A stretch of 64,000 nt of DNA, taken from the NCBI GenBank assembly GCA_014155875.1, contig JACEFZ010011380.1:122001-186000 (forward strand). Reading direction: 5' to 3'. Below are positions 1 through 9,631 of this stretch, one piece after another (positions within the stretch are counted from its first letter, which is position 1; every line of letters begins with the position of its first letter). The notes under the pieces were generated by a model, which saw nothing but the letters and a program-made list of their open reading frames with translations, did not search any database and was not told the origin of the DNA. Both the position numbers and the translations under genes were made by a program. This stretch comes from Cepaea nemoralis. Its lineage: Eukaryota > Mollusca > Gastropoda > Stylommatophora > Helicidae.

Positions 1-182
1 TGCCTTTGTTGGGTTGACCATTGCCCCAGCTTCATCACACCAAGTACTTATGCGATTGAGTTCGGTTTGTAGTTCCACAGCAACCTCCTCTCTATCCTTA
101 CCCTGACGATACACTAAAACATCATCGGCATATGACAATGTCCTGCCAGGTCCAGTGATCTGCTCACTGGTGATTCTCACTG
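1..182 (-). pseudogene. LINE reverse transcriptase fragment (YADD)
   Basis: Read on the minus strand, this stretch gives an open RT segment with SYADDVLVYRQG followed by a helix-like run ending in ...CDEAGAMVNPTKA. YADD is the catalytic motif of non-LTR reverse transcriptases, and the following residues match the usual palm/thumb spacing. The same motif context recurs at 7945-8046 (FADDVLVYRQG), so both are copies of one jockey/I-like LINE family, the kind that carries RNase H downstream. The fragment is cut by the window edge on one side and stops resembling RT near 182. Confidence 0.8.
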
Positions 183-2204
183 TATATAATAGTAATAATA
201 ATACACTATATCAAACATAAAATTGCTTATATTTCACGAGGATGGAAAGTTATTGACCTTAAGATCAGGCAAACAAGCGATCGCTTAGGTCCTGAGGTGA
301 GCACAGGTTAATGACTCCAAGATCAAAACAGATACCGCGTGTTTGTTGGGAGACGAGCGAAGGAAAACGACGATCTTAAACCCTTTGAACACCGGAGAGG
401 GAATCACGATAAAACAATTTCACAAACCTTTGAAATGGGAAACCGAGAGTCACGCCGTTTCACAACCCTTTGAACAACGAAGACGTAGTTACGATAAAAA
501 CTATCAGATGTCTTTTGAAGTAACGGAAACGAATGTCCGTGGTCCGAAGAAAAGAGTGGATAATCATTGATGTCCCGAAATGACCGTTTATCAAAGGAGA
601 ATTTCAGTTGGTGTTGTATGAAAATCAAAAGACTGGTGAAGAGGACAGGGGAATATCTGGTGGACTGTGCCAGTGAAATTATACAGAGCCAAAGTATAAA
701 TGGTCTGGATATTCAAGTTTACTTTAGTGTGCTACGAGTCTTCCAGGTGAGAAAGTGTTGAATTATTCTGGAGCTAGTAGAAAAGGGATTTAAGATGTTC
801 CGCGTTGATTGAAGGCAACGAACATCTGTACTTAATGTGCATATGTATTCCCGATTCAGCCGAGGATAGTTATAAGGTAGTTATGGTGTAGAGTAGAACT
901 CTAGCATAGTGTATTTTAGTGTGTGACCGTAATATTGAGTGTCGGCCGAATTTAGCTGAGAAGTAACTTAGTGGATTGAGTAAGGTGTCAGGGCACTCGA
1001 TAGTATGAGTACTAGTATAATAGAGGATAGGTCTATGATAGGAGATTCTAGTGTAGGTGGTTACTAGGATTTCTAAAGTTTCCTATGACTTTTCCTTCTT
1101 TTACCTTGTCTTAAGTTATGTGAAGAACTACTATGCCTTAGGTCAGAGATCATTTCTCTGAATCTATAGAAGTTATAACTGATAATGGCCACTAGCCTAA
1201 TCTCACTTCAAATATGTCTGAGTTAGGTTGATCTCACAAGGTACTGTATATTCGATAGGTTCCATGGAACTCCACTGAACTCCACTGAACTCAGCTGAAT
1301 TCCACTACACTGGAAATTGTAATAGCTACACCCATAAAAAGAAGGACATTACCATAGTTGGGTGCAGTGATCAATATCCTCAAGATTTAAGTCTTGTATC
1401 AACCCTAAGGTCAACCAGTTCTAAAAGTAACGGCATAATAAGTCTGTCCTGATAGGATACTGACAGCAGAAGATATGTCAACTCCACATTGAACGGACTA
1501 GCAATATGGTTCACATGACCATAAGATAAATACAAACAAACTGTAATACCAGAACTTTTCCTCTGAGGAATAGAACATTCTTGGACTTTAATACAAACAG
1601 TGTGTCAGTGTAATATATACGCAGGGTTGTGATTAGTCCTACATCCATAGACAATAATTCATTAACTATATCGGATGTGTAAACATTCCCTGGAGTTTAA
1701 AAAAAAAAACATTCATAATATTGGATATTTCACCCGGAAAGACATTACATATAAAAAACACGCTGTTTTGAAAATACATTTTATTTCAAAAGTCAAGGAT
1801 ATTGTGAAGACATCATCATCATCAGTCAGAGAGAAACTACACTGGGTGAGAGTAAAACAGTTCTGTGCTGTGGTGACAATATAAGGCCGTTGCGTGATGA
1901 AAATGTGATGTGGATCTTAGAGTGTCACTCTTATCTCACCTACACGATAGAACACACCAACAACGTCTTTACATACACTTTATACACACCCATGACACTT
2001 TTTATTCAATAAATAATGTTAGTATTTATTGGAGGACAGTGTTGTGTGGGTATGTTCTGAAGGAAAGTGAAGAGGGGTATGGCATTGCGATAATAGAGAG
2101 AGAGATAGTGAATAGAAGACTGGAACGGGGGTGTGTAGACAAAGGTCTGGCAATAGACCCAACATTGGAAAAAGGGAAGTTGAAGTGTGCTTTTTGATTC
2201 TACT
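183..2204. other. Intergenic stretch, no recognisable gene
   Basis: Short ORFs at 343-570 and 567-761 have no domain I recognise. The DNA around 360-520 has two imperfect copies of a segment with CCCTTTGAACA/ACCTTTGAA, suggesting an old internal duplication. A short direct repeat (ACTCCACTGA-type, 4-5 imperfect copies) lies at 1262-1310. I see no RNA gene here. Confidence 0.5.
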
Positions 2205-3171
2205 GTCCCCCACCCGCCCATCAACACATGCATCTCTCATCTACCCACCCACCCACACACACCCCAATCACCTAGCCAAACACACATTCCCCATCCTCAC
2301 ATACATCCTTCATCCACCTGCACATCCCACACCTCCCCACCTCTCACACATCTCCCCTCCCACACAAAACTAAACCCATGAACACATCCCCCCACACACA
2401 ATCCCCCACATACATTCCCCATACACATCCCCGCCCACACATCTCTCACCCACACACACAACTCCCCACCCACCCACACATCCCCCACCTACAAACATCC
2501 TCACCACCCACACATACATCCTCCACCCACTCACATTTACCTCATCCACACTCACACACTCCCACTCACACAGACATATCCCATTCACAGACACCCCCCC
2601 CCCCCACACACACACACACTCATCCCCCACACCCATTACACACCCATCCCCAACCCACACAATCTTCTACACACCCATCCACCACACCTCCCCCACCCAC
2701 CCACACATACCTCCACACACTCACGCAGACCCAGGCAAACATGCATGCCGCAACCCACCCACTGATCCCCCACCAACACACATTTCTCCACCCACACATA
2801 CATCCCCCACCCATCCCATAACCGACACACACACCCACCCACATATTCTCCAACACCCAATCACACACCCGCAACCACCCAGCAAAACACACATCACAAA
2901 ACCACACACACATACCCCCGCCAACCCACACATCCCGCACCTATCCACACACACACATCCCGCACCCTCACATTCCCTACCCACACCCTCCCTCCCCCAA
3001 CCCACCAACACCCACATACTTCCAACCATCCTCCCAAATATCCCCCCCCCCACACATACACATCCCTCACACCCACATACATCCCCCACCGACTACACAT
3101 CCCTTCACCCATCCACACATCACCCATCAACCCATACACACCCCTCCACACATACATTCCCCACACCCCCC

Positions 3172-3208
<37 letters not shown>

Positions 3209-3240
3209 CCCTCACATACACACACATCCTCACATCTTGA
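2205..3240. repeat. CCCACA-rich low-complexity block with (CA)n
   Basis: About 1 kb in which the + strand is almost only C and A with some T and very little G, built from irregular CCCACA/CACCCA words and ending in a pure CA run near 3173-3207. Long open frames on both strands here come from the lack of stop-forming words and are not genes. The strand asymmetry is extreme. It is not a CCCTAA telomere array. Confidence 0.9.
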
Positions 3241-4059
3241 CACATACATGATGCCTCGGTGTTAATACAAAGGATAGTTTGTAGCCAAAATGACATCATG
3301 TCATTCTTCAAACAAGCATGCATAATATAGATAATTGTCATGACTCTATGTCGCTCGTTCGTCTGGGTCTTGACACGAATACATGTATATACAAACAAAT
3401 CAATCGATTCACATCAACATGGATATTATTTTTATATCGACAAATCAAATGTCATAATTTACACATCATAATTCATCACACTATCGAATACCATACTGGC
3501 CCCGCTCAAATCATACTTCATAAGCTCTCACGGCTAACGCACACGCAGTTCATACTCATAGCGCTCGCAAACAATCATATTAGCTATACAATTCACTTTC
3601 ACAGAACTCAGGCAAGCACATCCTTTCTCATTCCAAGTCCAGTCTCGTCTTCCAAAGCTGTCGCCTTTGGTCCTCTATCACGTGGTATCCCCCTCGTGTC
3701 GTATGGTGATTCCCGTGCTAGGTAATTGCGTCTTGGTAATGGGACCCGGTACCGTCCTTGACCTGGAGTTTTGTCCGTCCGTAGATGACTGTCGTCTCAT
3801 GTAGTCCAGTCCAAGGTCGTACTGTCATGTCCCGTTCACAGGTGTACTGTGCTGGCTGCTGTCCCCATGTCCTGCCTATGGGATCTATCTTGTATATCAG
3901 GTCCCTAGGGCTCCGACAGTAATACGTGAGAATTATTTCACTAGGTCGCGCAGGTCATAGACTACCTGGAATATGAGCTGGTTGAGATCCTTTGTGCTAT
4001 GGGAGTTTGAAATCTGGAGGAAGGGAACTGTATCTTACACATATTTATAGACCTGGTAT
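3241..4059. other. Gene-free stretch
   Basis: A 135-codon open frame at 3318-3725 shows no domain. The DNA just upstream of 4060 may belong to the LINE relic that follows, but I cannot read RT motifs in it. Confidence 0.35.
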
Positions 4060-4775
4060 GATTATGATGATCAGCCAAGCCAGAGAAGACAAACTTCAAT
4101 GTGCCAACGCGTACGGGCCAATGCCCCGACAGAGCTTGTGGCAGGCCCTAAAGATGTATCACTCCCCCGAGAAGATCACATTTCGGGGATCCCGCTTAGT
4201 TCTCGACCCGGCGTTCAACCAAACTATAAGGAACCCTAAGCAGGCACAGAGATGGGCTGTGCCATTTCGCAGATACTGTACCTCATGGCGTGGAATGTCC
4301 TTCTGTGGCGACGGTCGGCTAGGCACTAGGTCAGCGATTCAGCGGGCAGGATGTTTATGGACCACACGCCATTCTGGCACCAGGGAAGAACCCCGTCCGC
4401 AGGATGCTCCTACAGCTAGAACAACTGGTTGGCTGATACAGAATGAGCTTCAAGCCCGAGAAGTCCAGAAGCTGGTCGGTACAGGGGACACCCGCAGTTA
4501 TATGGGCAAACCGGACAATTCCCATTGTAGTGGAGGACATCGTCAAATATCTGTACCGAGTATTCGTGGCTGTACGATGCCTCTCGGGGAGGGACAAGAA
4601 TGCAGTACAGACAGCAGCAAGGTGTCTGCACACTGTTGGCAAGAGTAGACCGACAGGGAAGTTCAAGATCTGTTGTCTCCAGTTGATGTTGATCTCGAAA
4701 CGTCTATGGCTCCCTGATTTTATTCACGAGATAACCAGGAGCACGGTAGATAACAATAGAGGGGACGATTAACCA
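4060..4775 (+). pseudogene. Decayed LINE reverse transcriptase (FMDD-type family)
   Basis: Pieces of an RT appear in order but in shifting frames. MPRQSLWQALKMYHSPEKI is near 4120-4180. GCAISQILYLMAWNVLL is near 4256-4306. FMDH sits near 4350 where this family has FMDD. LEQLVG, then a TGA, then YRMSFKPEKSRS lies at 4418-4465. RPTGKFKICCLQLML and DFIHEITRSTVDN lie near 4650-4750. From family knowledge these are the finger, palm, catalytic and thumb landmarks of invertebrate LINEs with an F-M-D-D site. The frame changes, the TGA and the D-to-H change in the catalytic pair mark it as dead. The open frames covering it (3992-4648, 4443-4772) are composites. Confidence 0.75.
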
Positions 4776-4987
4776 AGCGCACATTATGGTGAAGTTTGGG
4801 ACACTGCAGTCAGCGATGACCGTGCGTGTTCAATCTGGTGGAACTAGGATGTACAGCAGGAGAAAGAGACCTGGGAGTCATTACCAGGGTAGATCCACTG
4901 TCCAAGCTTATGATGAAGATCAAGAGACTGAAACATTCGTAGGAGGTGGCACTTCTGATGATCGGAAGTCTCCAGTTGTTGCTCCCC

Positions 4988-5070
4988 GGTGGAGTTTATA
5001 CTACAGGCCTAACGAGGTGATACTACGGTGGGGTTTATACTACAAGTCTGACGAGGTGATAACACGGTTG
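4988..5070 (+). repeat. Two outlying copies of the 39-bp satellite
   Basis: Two units of GGTTTATACTACAAGTCTGA-type sequence with a GAGGTGATAACACG end, matching the array at 5741-6133 and lying about 670 bp before it. They may be remnants of a larger array or an early seed. Confidence 0.85.
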
Positions 5071-5740
5071 CTAAACGGTAACTTACGATAAATCAATGAC
5101 ACGATCAAACGGTCCAGTGTTGCACCCATCTAACAAGAATGCAGAAGCGCAAAATCAACGGAGATCAAGGACTCCAAGCCAGTATTCATTATGGTGAAGC
5201 AATATTTATTTGCCTATGTCTAACTTGTCACACATTCATACTGGAAAGGATAAAATTACAATTGCTTATTACCGTGCCTGTTATGGCCAGGCGGGACGGT
5301 AGTGAACAATATTATGTATGAATTAAAGATTGTTGACATATTAAATAATTTCAACGATAATGTCCCGGTACTTCTGTCCTTCACCGATCTGTCTCTGTGT
5401 CACTTTGTTCTGACTTTCTAAGTCCCGTTCTGATATGATCGCATCTGCCATGATTTTCGGGCTTATATAGATCATGCATTAATACTCAAGTCCTCCTCTC
5501 CAATATTTGTTAGCCATCAGAGTGGAGTCCAGCCAGTACATAATTTATCTCGTTCCTGAGAATCGAATCGTGCTGCCTCCTTTGTCAAGCTCTAAGATCT
5601 GACTGTTTGTTGTTGTTGACAATCTCTCTGACGTTTTCTCCTTTTTACGTCACCCCGTTGGTTTCTCATAAAAGTTGGTTCGCGATTTTCTCACCAACTT
5701 TATTTTACGTTATTTCATCTGTTCTGCTACTTGGCAACAG
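5071..5740. other. Gene-free stretch between satellite blocks
   Basis: I see no domain-bearing ORF, RNA gene or strong repeat here. It separates two blocks of the same 39-bp satellite. Confidence 0.4.
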
Positions 5741-6133
5741 TGGAGTTTATATTGCAAGCCTAACGAGGTGATAACACGGTGGAGTTTATACTACAAGTCT
5801 AACGAGGTGATAACACGGTGGAGTTTATATTGCAAGCCTAACGAGGTGATAACACGGTGAAATTTATACTGCAAGCCTAACGAGGTGATGACACAGTGGA
5901 GTTTATATTGCAAGCCTAACGAGGTGATAACACGGTGGAATTTATACTGCAAGCCTAACGAGGTGATGACACAGTGGAGTTTATATTGCAAGCCTAACAA
6001 GGTGATAACACGGTGGAGTTTATATTGCAAGCCTAACGAGGTGATAACACGGTGGAGTTTATATTGCAAGTCTAACGAGGTGATAATACGGTGGAGTTTA
6101 TACTATAAGTCTAACGAGGTGATCTCACGATCC
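5741..6133 (+). repeat. 39-bp minisatellite, about 10 copies
   Basis: Unit start TGGAGTTTATATTGCAAGCC, then TAACGAGGTGATAACACGG, period 39 (5741 to 5780). Because 39 is 13 codons, the array stays open on both strands and would read as a 13-residue repeat (WSLYCKPNEVITR on +). Unit variants alternate (ATTGCAAGCC/ACTACAAGTC; GATAACACG/GATGACACA), with the GATGACACA form every second unit in the middle. I treat the ORFs as a by-product. Confidence 0.9.
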
Positions 6134-6257
6134 TAGTTTCCTCCACCTGTGTGTTTTCTGTACTCAGCGCAAGTTTGTCTTTCCCAGCGGTGTCCACATC
6201 ATTGTAATCAAACAACAAATCAATCCCTAAAGCTACTGGAATATCAAATATGTCGGG

Positions 6258-6620
6258 CCTAATAAATATTAGCGCACACCTGTAGGATGTGACCTGACCA
6301 GTGTCTATCATCAAAGTAGTTTCGTCCCTAGATCTCAGCTGATGCGGCCACCTGTCCTGAACCTGTTCCTAACCTGCTCTCTATCGCTATCGAGGTCACA
6401 CATCCGCGAGTCACCCCATTACACATTATACTTGCCACACTTTTTCATGTTTTATGTTTGTTCCATTCTTAATTATAGTTGCGTTTTAATTGTTCATATA
6501 ATACATATAATACGTCACAATATATACTCGCCTTCATTCACTTGGATTGTGTCATGTGTTTGTTTGTGAAATACCACAGTAATTAGTAGATACGTGAATG
6601 GCTCCATACCCCAGTGTTTA
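6258..6620 (+). repeat. Dispersed repeat, copy 1 (partner at 41029-41410)
   Basis: Starts at CTAATAAATATTAGCGCACA and runs through CCTAACCTGCTCTCTATCG, AATATATACTCGCCTTC and TCATGTGTTTG to the ATTAGTAGATA..GTGAATGG end. The same succession, clearly diverged, is at 41029-41410. At this locus the final ~73-bp segment is present once. At 41.3 kb it is expanded into a satellite. Confidence 0.85.
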
Positions 6621-6639
6621 TGGGAGTTGTACATACATA

Positions 6640-6957
6640 TAAATACCCAAGTAATACAAGGGACACGGCCATAGTACCAACAGGAAAGTACTTCCATAAC
6701 TATGATGCTGTAATTGAGGCAATCAAGATAGCAACAGAGACATTATTGAATACCAGCCATGATACACTGACTATGATGCTATTGATATATGCAAAATAAG
6801 AACTTGAGGCGCTCCTGTCTGGGAAATTGCAAGTGCTACGGACATCACTATCTGATCTAGGCAGCCAACATAAGGTCACCATACAGAGGATCTCACTGTG
6901 GAGTGCTAGGTAACGAGAGAGCTGATCAACTAGCTAAGGAAGGAACAACAAATGTAC
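6640..6957 (+). pseudogene. RNase H domain relic of a LINE
   Basis: In broken frames the sequence reads GKYFHNYDAVIEAIKIA (helix carrying the acidic residue region), then a DLGSQHKVTIQ strand, then GSHCGVLGNERADQLAKEG, the conserved end of LINE-type RNase H1. There are stops (6798, 6858) and at least two frame changes. It lies directly after the dispersed repeat and before a minus-strand LINE of a related family. Confidence 0.75.
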
Positions 6958-7340
6958 TTTTTACATGCACACACAAAAAAAAAAAGAATGATCAAATCAG
7001 TCGGCTGAGTTGAGTTGATTTGAGTTATGAACCGACATCACTGCACTCAGGACATTCCCATACGTGCTCCGTCCCCTCGTTCAACAGTCAGCGAAGAGTC
7101 ATACTACTAATCGTTCCTACCGCTATCTGATTAAAGTTCTCCTGGTCTTCCCTTGCAGTTTTGAGATTCTTCCAGAACCCCTGCCGATCGTCCGCAATCT
7201 CATTCTTTCCACATATGGATTCTCAATCTGTTCCCCCGCCTTCTCCACCTGGTCCCACAAACGCACGACCACCTCCCCCATGTCCATAGGCAATCTACCA
7301 CCAATAGGTGCATTTCCCTGCCAGCCTATCAGGTTTACAG

Positions 7341-7930
7341 TAAAAAAAAAAAATATGATTAAAATTGGTTGGAACTGCGGTAAGGCAGTAATTTGAAGCG
7401 TGGACAATAAGCAGTCAAGTTGAAAAACAGCTGATGGCTGTGGAAATGTGGTTTCTGAGGAAAATGCAAAGAATACCATGGACAGATAGAAACATCAATG
7501 AACAAGTCCTTCAAGAAACAAATGAAGATCGTAAACTGATTAGAGACATTTGACGTCGACAGTCAAAATTTTTTGGGCGTGTTATGAGAAGAAATTAATT
7601 GGAGAACTTGGTGACAACTGGCAAGATCGAAGGGAACGGACCAAGGGGAAGACCGAGAAGGAACTACCTGGATGGCTTGGCTACATGGTATGGTCGAGAA
7701 ATGAACACGGAGCTGATCCACGACTCTGGTGATCGAGTGAGATGGCAGAACATGACCACCCACGCTTACCGGCATGACACATGATTGATGGATGGCGGTA
7801 AAGCTGTGAAAATGTAAACAATATAAAATGACACAAAGTAGTGCAGCTTTACATAATAGATTTACGACACATACATGTGTCGTAAATCTGTTATGTAAAG
7901 CTGCACTACTTTGTGTCATTGTATATTGTT
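7341..7930 (+). mobile_element. 590-bp insertion with 14-bp TSD carrying a LINE C-terminus
   Basis: The insertion is bounded by TATCAGGTTTACAG on both sides. It begins with an A-rich run, contains at 7410-7795 the C-terminal part of an RT (EMWFLRKMQRIPWTDR, VMRRN, LENLVTTGKIEG, RGRPRRNYLDGLATWYG), and ends with a near-perfect palindrome. The coding part is the same family as 27235-27845, and like it ends at a stop followed by a TTGATGG-type tail. In-frame stops (TGA after DI, TAA after RRN) show it is not coding. Confidence 0.8.
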
Positions 7931-7932
7931 TA
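7815..7932. repeat. Near-perfect palindrome, 58-bp arms, 2-nt loop
   Basis: The left arm runs from TAAACAATATAAAATG to CGACACAT and the right arm is its reverse complement with two mismatches by eye, separated by AC. As RNA it would fold into a 58-bp hairpin. It sits at the 3' end of the 7341-7930 insertion. It could be a foldback element, a hairpin RNA source or an assembly fold-back. Confidence 0.85.
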
Positions 7933-8049
7933 TCAGGTTTACAGCCATTCTTTCCCTTTCTCTTCCTTGTCTGTAGACCAGCACATCATCTGCGAATGTG
8001 AAGATTCTACCAATTCCCTGATGCCTCAATAGCTGTGGCTCTGCTATTG

Positions 8050-8310
8050 TATACATTAAAAAGACTCAATTCAAGACTGGCGAATCAGCCATGTACACAA
8101 GTGCATCGGCGCCGCAGACAGCAGATCACATACTCCAAGAGTGCCCAAAATACGACACATCTAGGCAAACCTTCTGGTCTAGAGAAACAACAGCAGAAGA
8201 TAAACTCTATAGACCAGTGAGTAACCTAATAAAAAAACAAAAGAAGACTGTTACGTTCATACGAGTGACAACATTGCAGTTGTAGACAAATTTCAAGAGA
8301 ACGAAAGAAG
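8050..8310 (+). pseudogene. LINE C-terminus and 3' tail
   Basis: The frame reads KKTQFKTGESAMYTS, then APQTADHILQECPKYD and SRQTFWSRE, ending in a stop at 8283-8285. The TA(D/E)HILQECP block is a conserved C-terminal signature of jockey-like LINEs, usually preceded by a Cys-rich CPCG word that here reads YTSA. The 3' tail GAACGAAAGAAGAAGAA follows the stop and resembles the tail of the SINE at 42429-42741. Confidence 0.75.
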
Positions 8311-8321
8311 AAGAATAATGG

Positions 8322-8500
8322 GAGCAGTAGTGGTGTAGTGGTTAGAGAACTAGATTCCCACGACAGGAGTTGTGCTTCAATCCCCAGCAATGGTAGCATC
8401 CTTCTTGGACCACGAGTTGCAGAAAGAATGTGAACACCTCACCTCTTTATTTCTCAGACCAAGTTAACAGTGAAGACCTGACATTTACGAACTGTCAATA
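8322..8500 (+). mobile_element. tRNA-derived SINE (head plus part of body)
   Basis: GTGGTGTAGTGGTTAGAG fits a tRNA A box and TGCTTCAATCCCC a B box, about 40 nt apart. The sequence after it (CACCTCACCTCTT, then CTGTCAATATCTAGTTACA) is colinear with the SINE and flank at 42429-42800, so both are copies of the same composite. It does not fold as a full tRNA and has no acceptor stem pairing that I can see. Confidence 0.65.
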
Positions 8501-8692
8501 TCTAGTTACAATAATGACAGGACCGAGGGTGTCTACCGATCACCTCACACAGTAATGACATTATATCCCACCTAACACAGTAAAGACAATGTCTACCAGT
8601 AAACCCAGGAATGGCGGTATCTACGACCAAACACAGTTATGACGATATCTACCACCAAACACAGTAATGACAGTATTTACCTATCATTAGGA
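8500..8692. repeat. Degenerate copy of the ACAGTAATGACAG satellite
   Basis: Five or six diverged units with CACACAGTAATGACA, TATCTACCACCAAACACAG and similar, the same family as the large array at 42780-44690. Here it is short and divergent and follows the same SINE, so it looks like the unexpanded or older form. Confidence 0.75.
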
Positions 8693-8784
8693 GGAGTCCT
8701 TCGTCCATCACCCCCTACCCAGACTGGTAAACTGGTACACTCAACCATCCTGACGTTACTGGCCTTGCTCTCACGCAGTCTTCG

Positions 8785-8788
<4 letters not shown>

Positions 8789-8821
<33 letters not shown>

Positions 8822-9614
8822 TAGGAATCGACATCACAGCATTCGGGGCATTCCCATAAGTGCTCCGTCCCCATCCTCAGCAGCCAGTGAAGAGTTCCAA
8901 CACTAATAGTACCAGTAGAAATCTGATTATAAGTCCGTCTCGCCTTTCCTCTGAGCGTTGAGCGTCGGCCAGATCCCTTCGTCACTCCTCGTCTCATTCT
9001 TGCCAGACCATGATAATCCATTTGCTCCTCTGAGGTGTGCACGTGCTCCCACAAGGCCGCAACCACGTCTGCCTTGTCATGTATCAATACTCCACCAAGT
9101 TCTGCAGAGCCAGCCAATCTGTCCACCTGTTCATTTCCCAGCACACCAGCATGCCCCGGAGAAAAGATCCAGGCGATGCTTGTCGTCCGTGACCTCCGAA
9201 GCGAAGCAAGCCACTCCGCACGAAGTCTGCCCGTCCTCACCCTCGTCAACATGTTTTCTGAGTCAGTTACAATCACGATGTGTGTGTGTGTCGTATTCTC
9301 CATCCAGCGGAGAGCCGCAGTGACTGCCTCCACCTCCATTCTTAAGCTGGATGTTGTGGTATCATATGCCAGGCTCTCCTGCCCCAAACATCGACCATTA
9401 GCTTTGGCTATGAACCCCCAGCCACTTCTCTCACCTCTTGACACCGAACCATCTGTGTAGATAATCACATTACCCGAGTGAGCATTGTCCTGAATTAGTT
9501 GCTGGATTTCCACTTCCGTGGCCCCTGCTGGCCACTCCCTGCACTCCCGGCTTAATGTGATTATAACTCTGCACAAGTCTGACTGCTCCGCTGGCACTCT
9601 GACCATCTCCTCTC
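8789..9614 (-). mobile_element. 5'-truncated LINE insertion with 17-bp TSD
   Basis: CACGCAGTCTTCGTGAT occurs at 8772-8788 and 9615-9631 and flanks the element exactly. On the minus strand the element ends with a TAA (8821-8823) followed at once by an AATC tetranucleotide tail (8789-8820), the simple-repeat tail of a LINE. The long TSD, 5' truncation and tail are the signs of target-primed reverse transcription. The insertion sits exactly at the edge of the 35-bp satellite. Confidence 0.9.
8821..9614 (-). CDS. LINE ORF2 C-terminus with RNase H domain (partial)
   Basis: The intact open frame encodes a type I RNase H that would remove template RNA during LINE reverse transcription. The four acidic positions are visible in VIIYTDGSVSRG, LRMEVEAV, IVTDSENML and GHAGVLGNEQVDRLAG. 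After it come a basic linker (LRGKARRTYNQ) and the family's Cys-rich end EHLWECPECCDVDS. The RT and endonuclease are missing through 5' truncation. The open frame continues upstream only by reading into satellite DNA, so a start codon at 9681 is not meaningful. Relatives are the copies at 7022-7340 and 21904-23273. Not expected to work alone. Confidence 0.85.
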
Positions 9615-9631
9615 CACGCAGTCTTCGTGAT

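Larger units (their letters stand above)
7022..8046 (-). pseudogene. Minus-strand LINE relic split by a later insertion
   Basis: Two minus-strand pieces, 7022-7340 and 7931-8046, belong to one copy. The right piece reads GIGRIFTFADDVLVYRQG. The left piece reads MGEVVVRLWDQVEKAG to an EHVWECPEC-type C-terminus, equivalent to the end of the LINE at 8789-9614. TATCAGGTTTACAG occurs at both inner edges (7327-7340, 7931-7944), the mark of an insertion between them. The RNase H segment expected between RT and C-terminus is absent, so the copy had an internal deletion before it was split. Confidence 0.75.

Noticed and set aside
2131..3398. Many overlapping ORFs on both strands in the CA-rich block
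   Set aside because: They come from low-complexity DNA lacking stop words; Cys/Val/Gly-rich or His/Pro/Thr-rich translations have no domain.
3992..4648. 218-codon ORF as a protein
   Set aside because: It crosses several frames of a decayed RT; only short parts match in any one frame.
8322..8400. True tRNA gene
   Set aside because: A and B boxes are present but I see no cloverleaf with acceptor pairing, and a SINE body follows. The same applies to the heads at 13040-13115, 39054-39130, 42429-42500 and 46030-46095.
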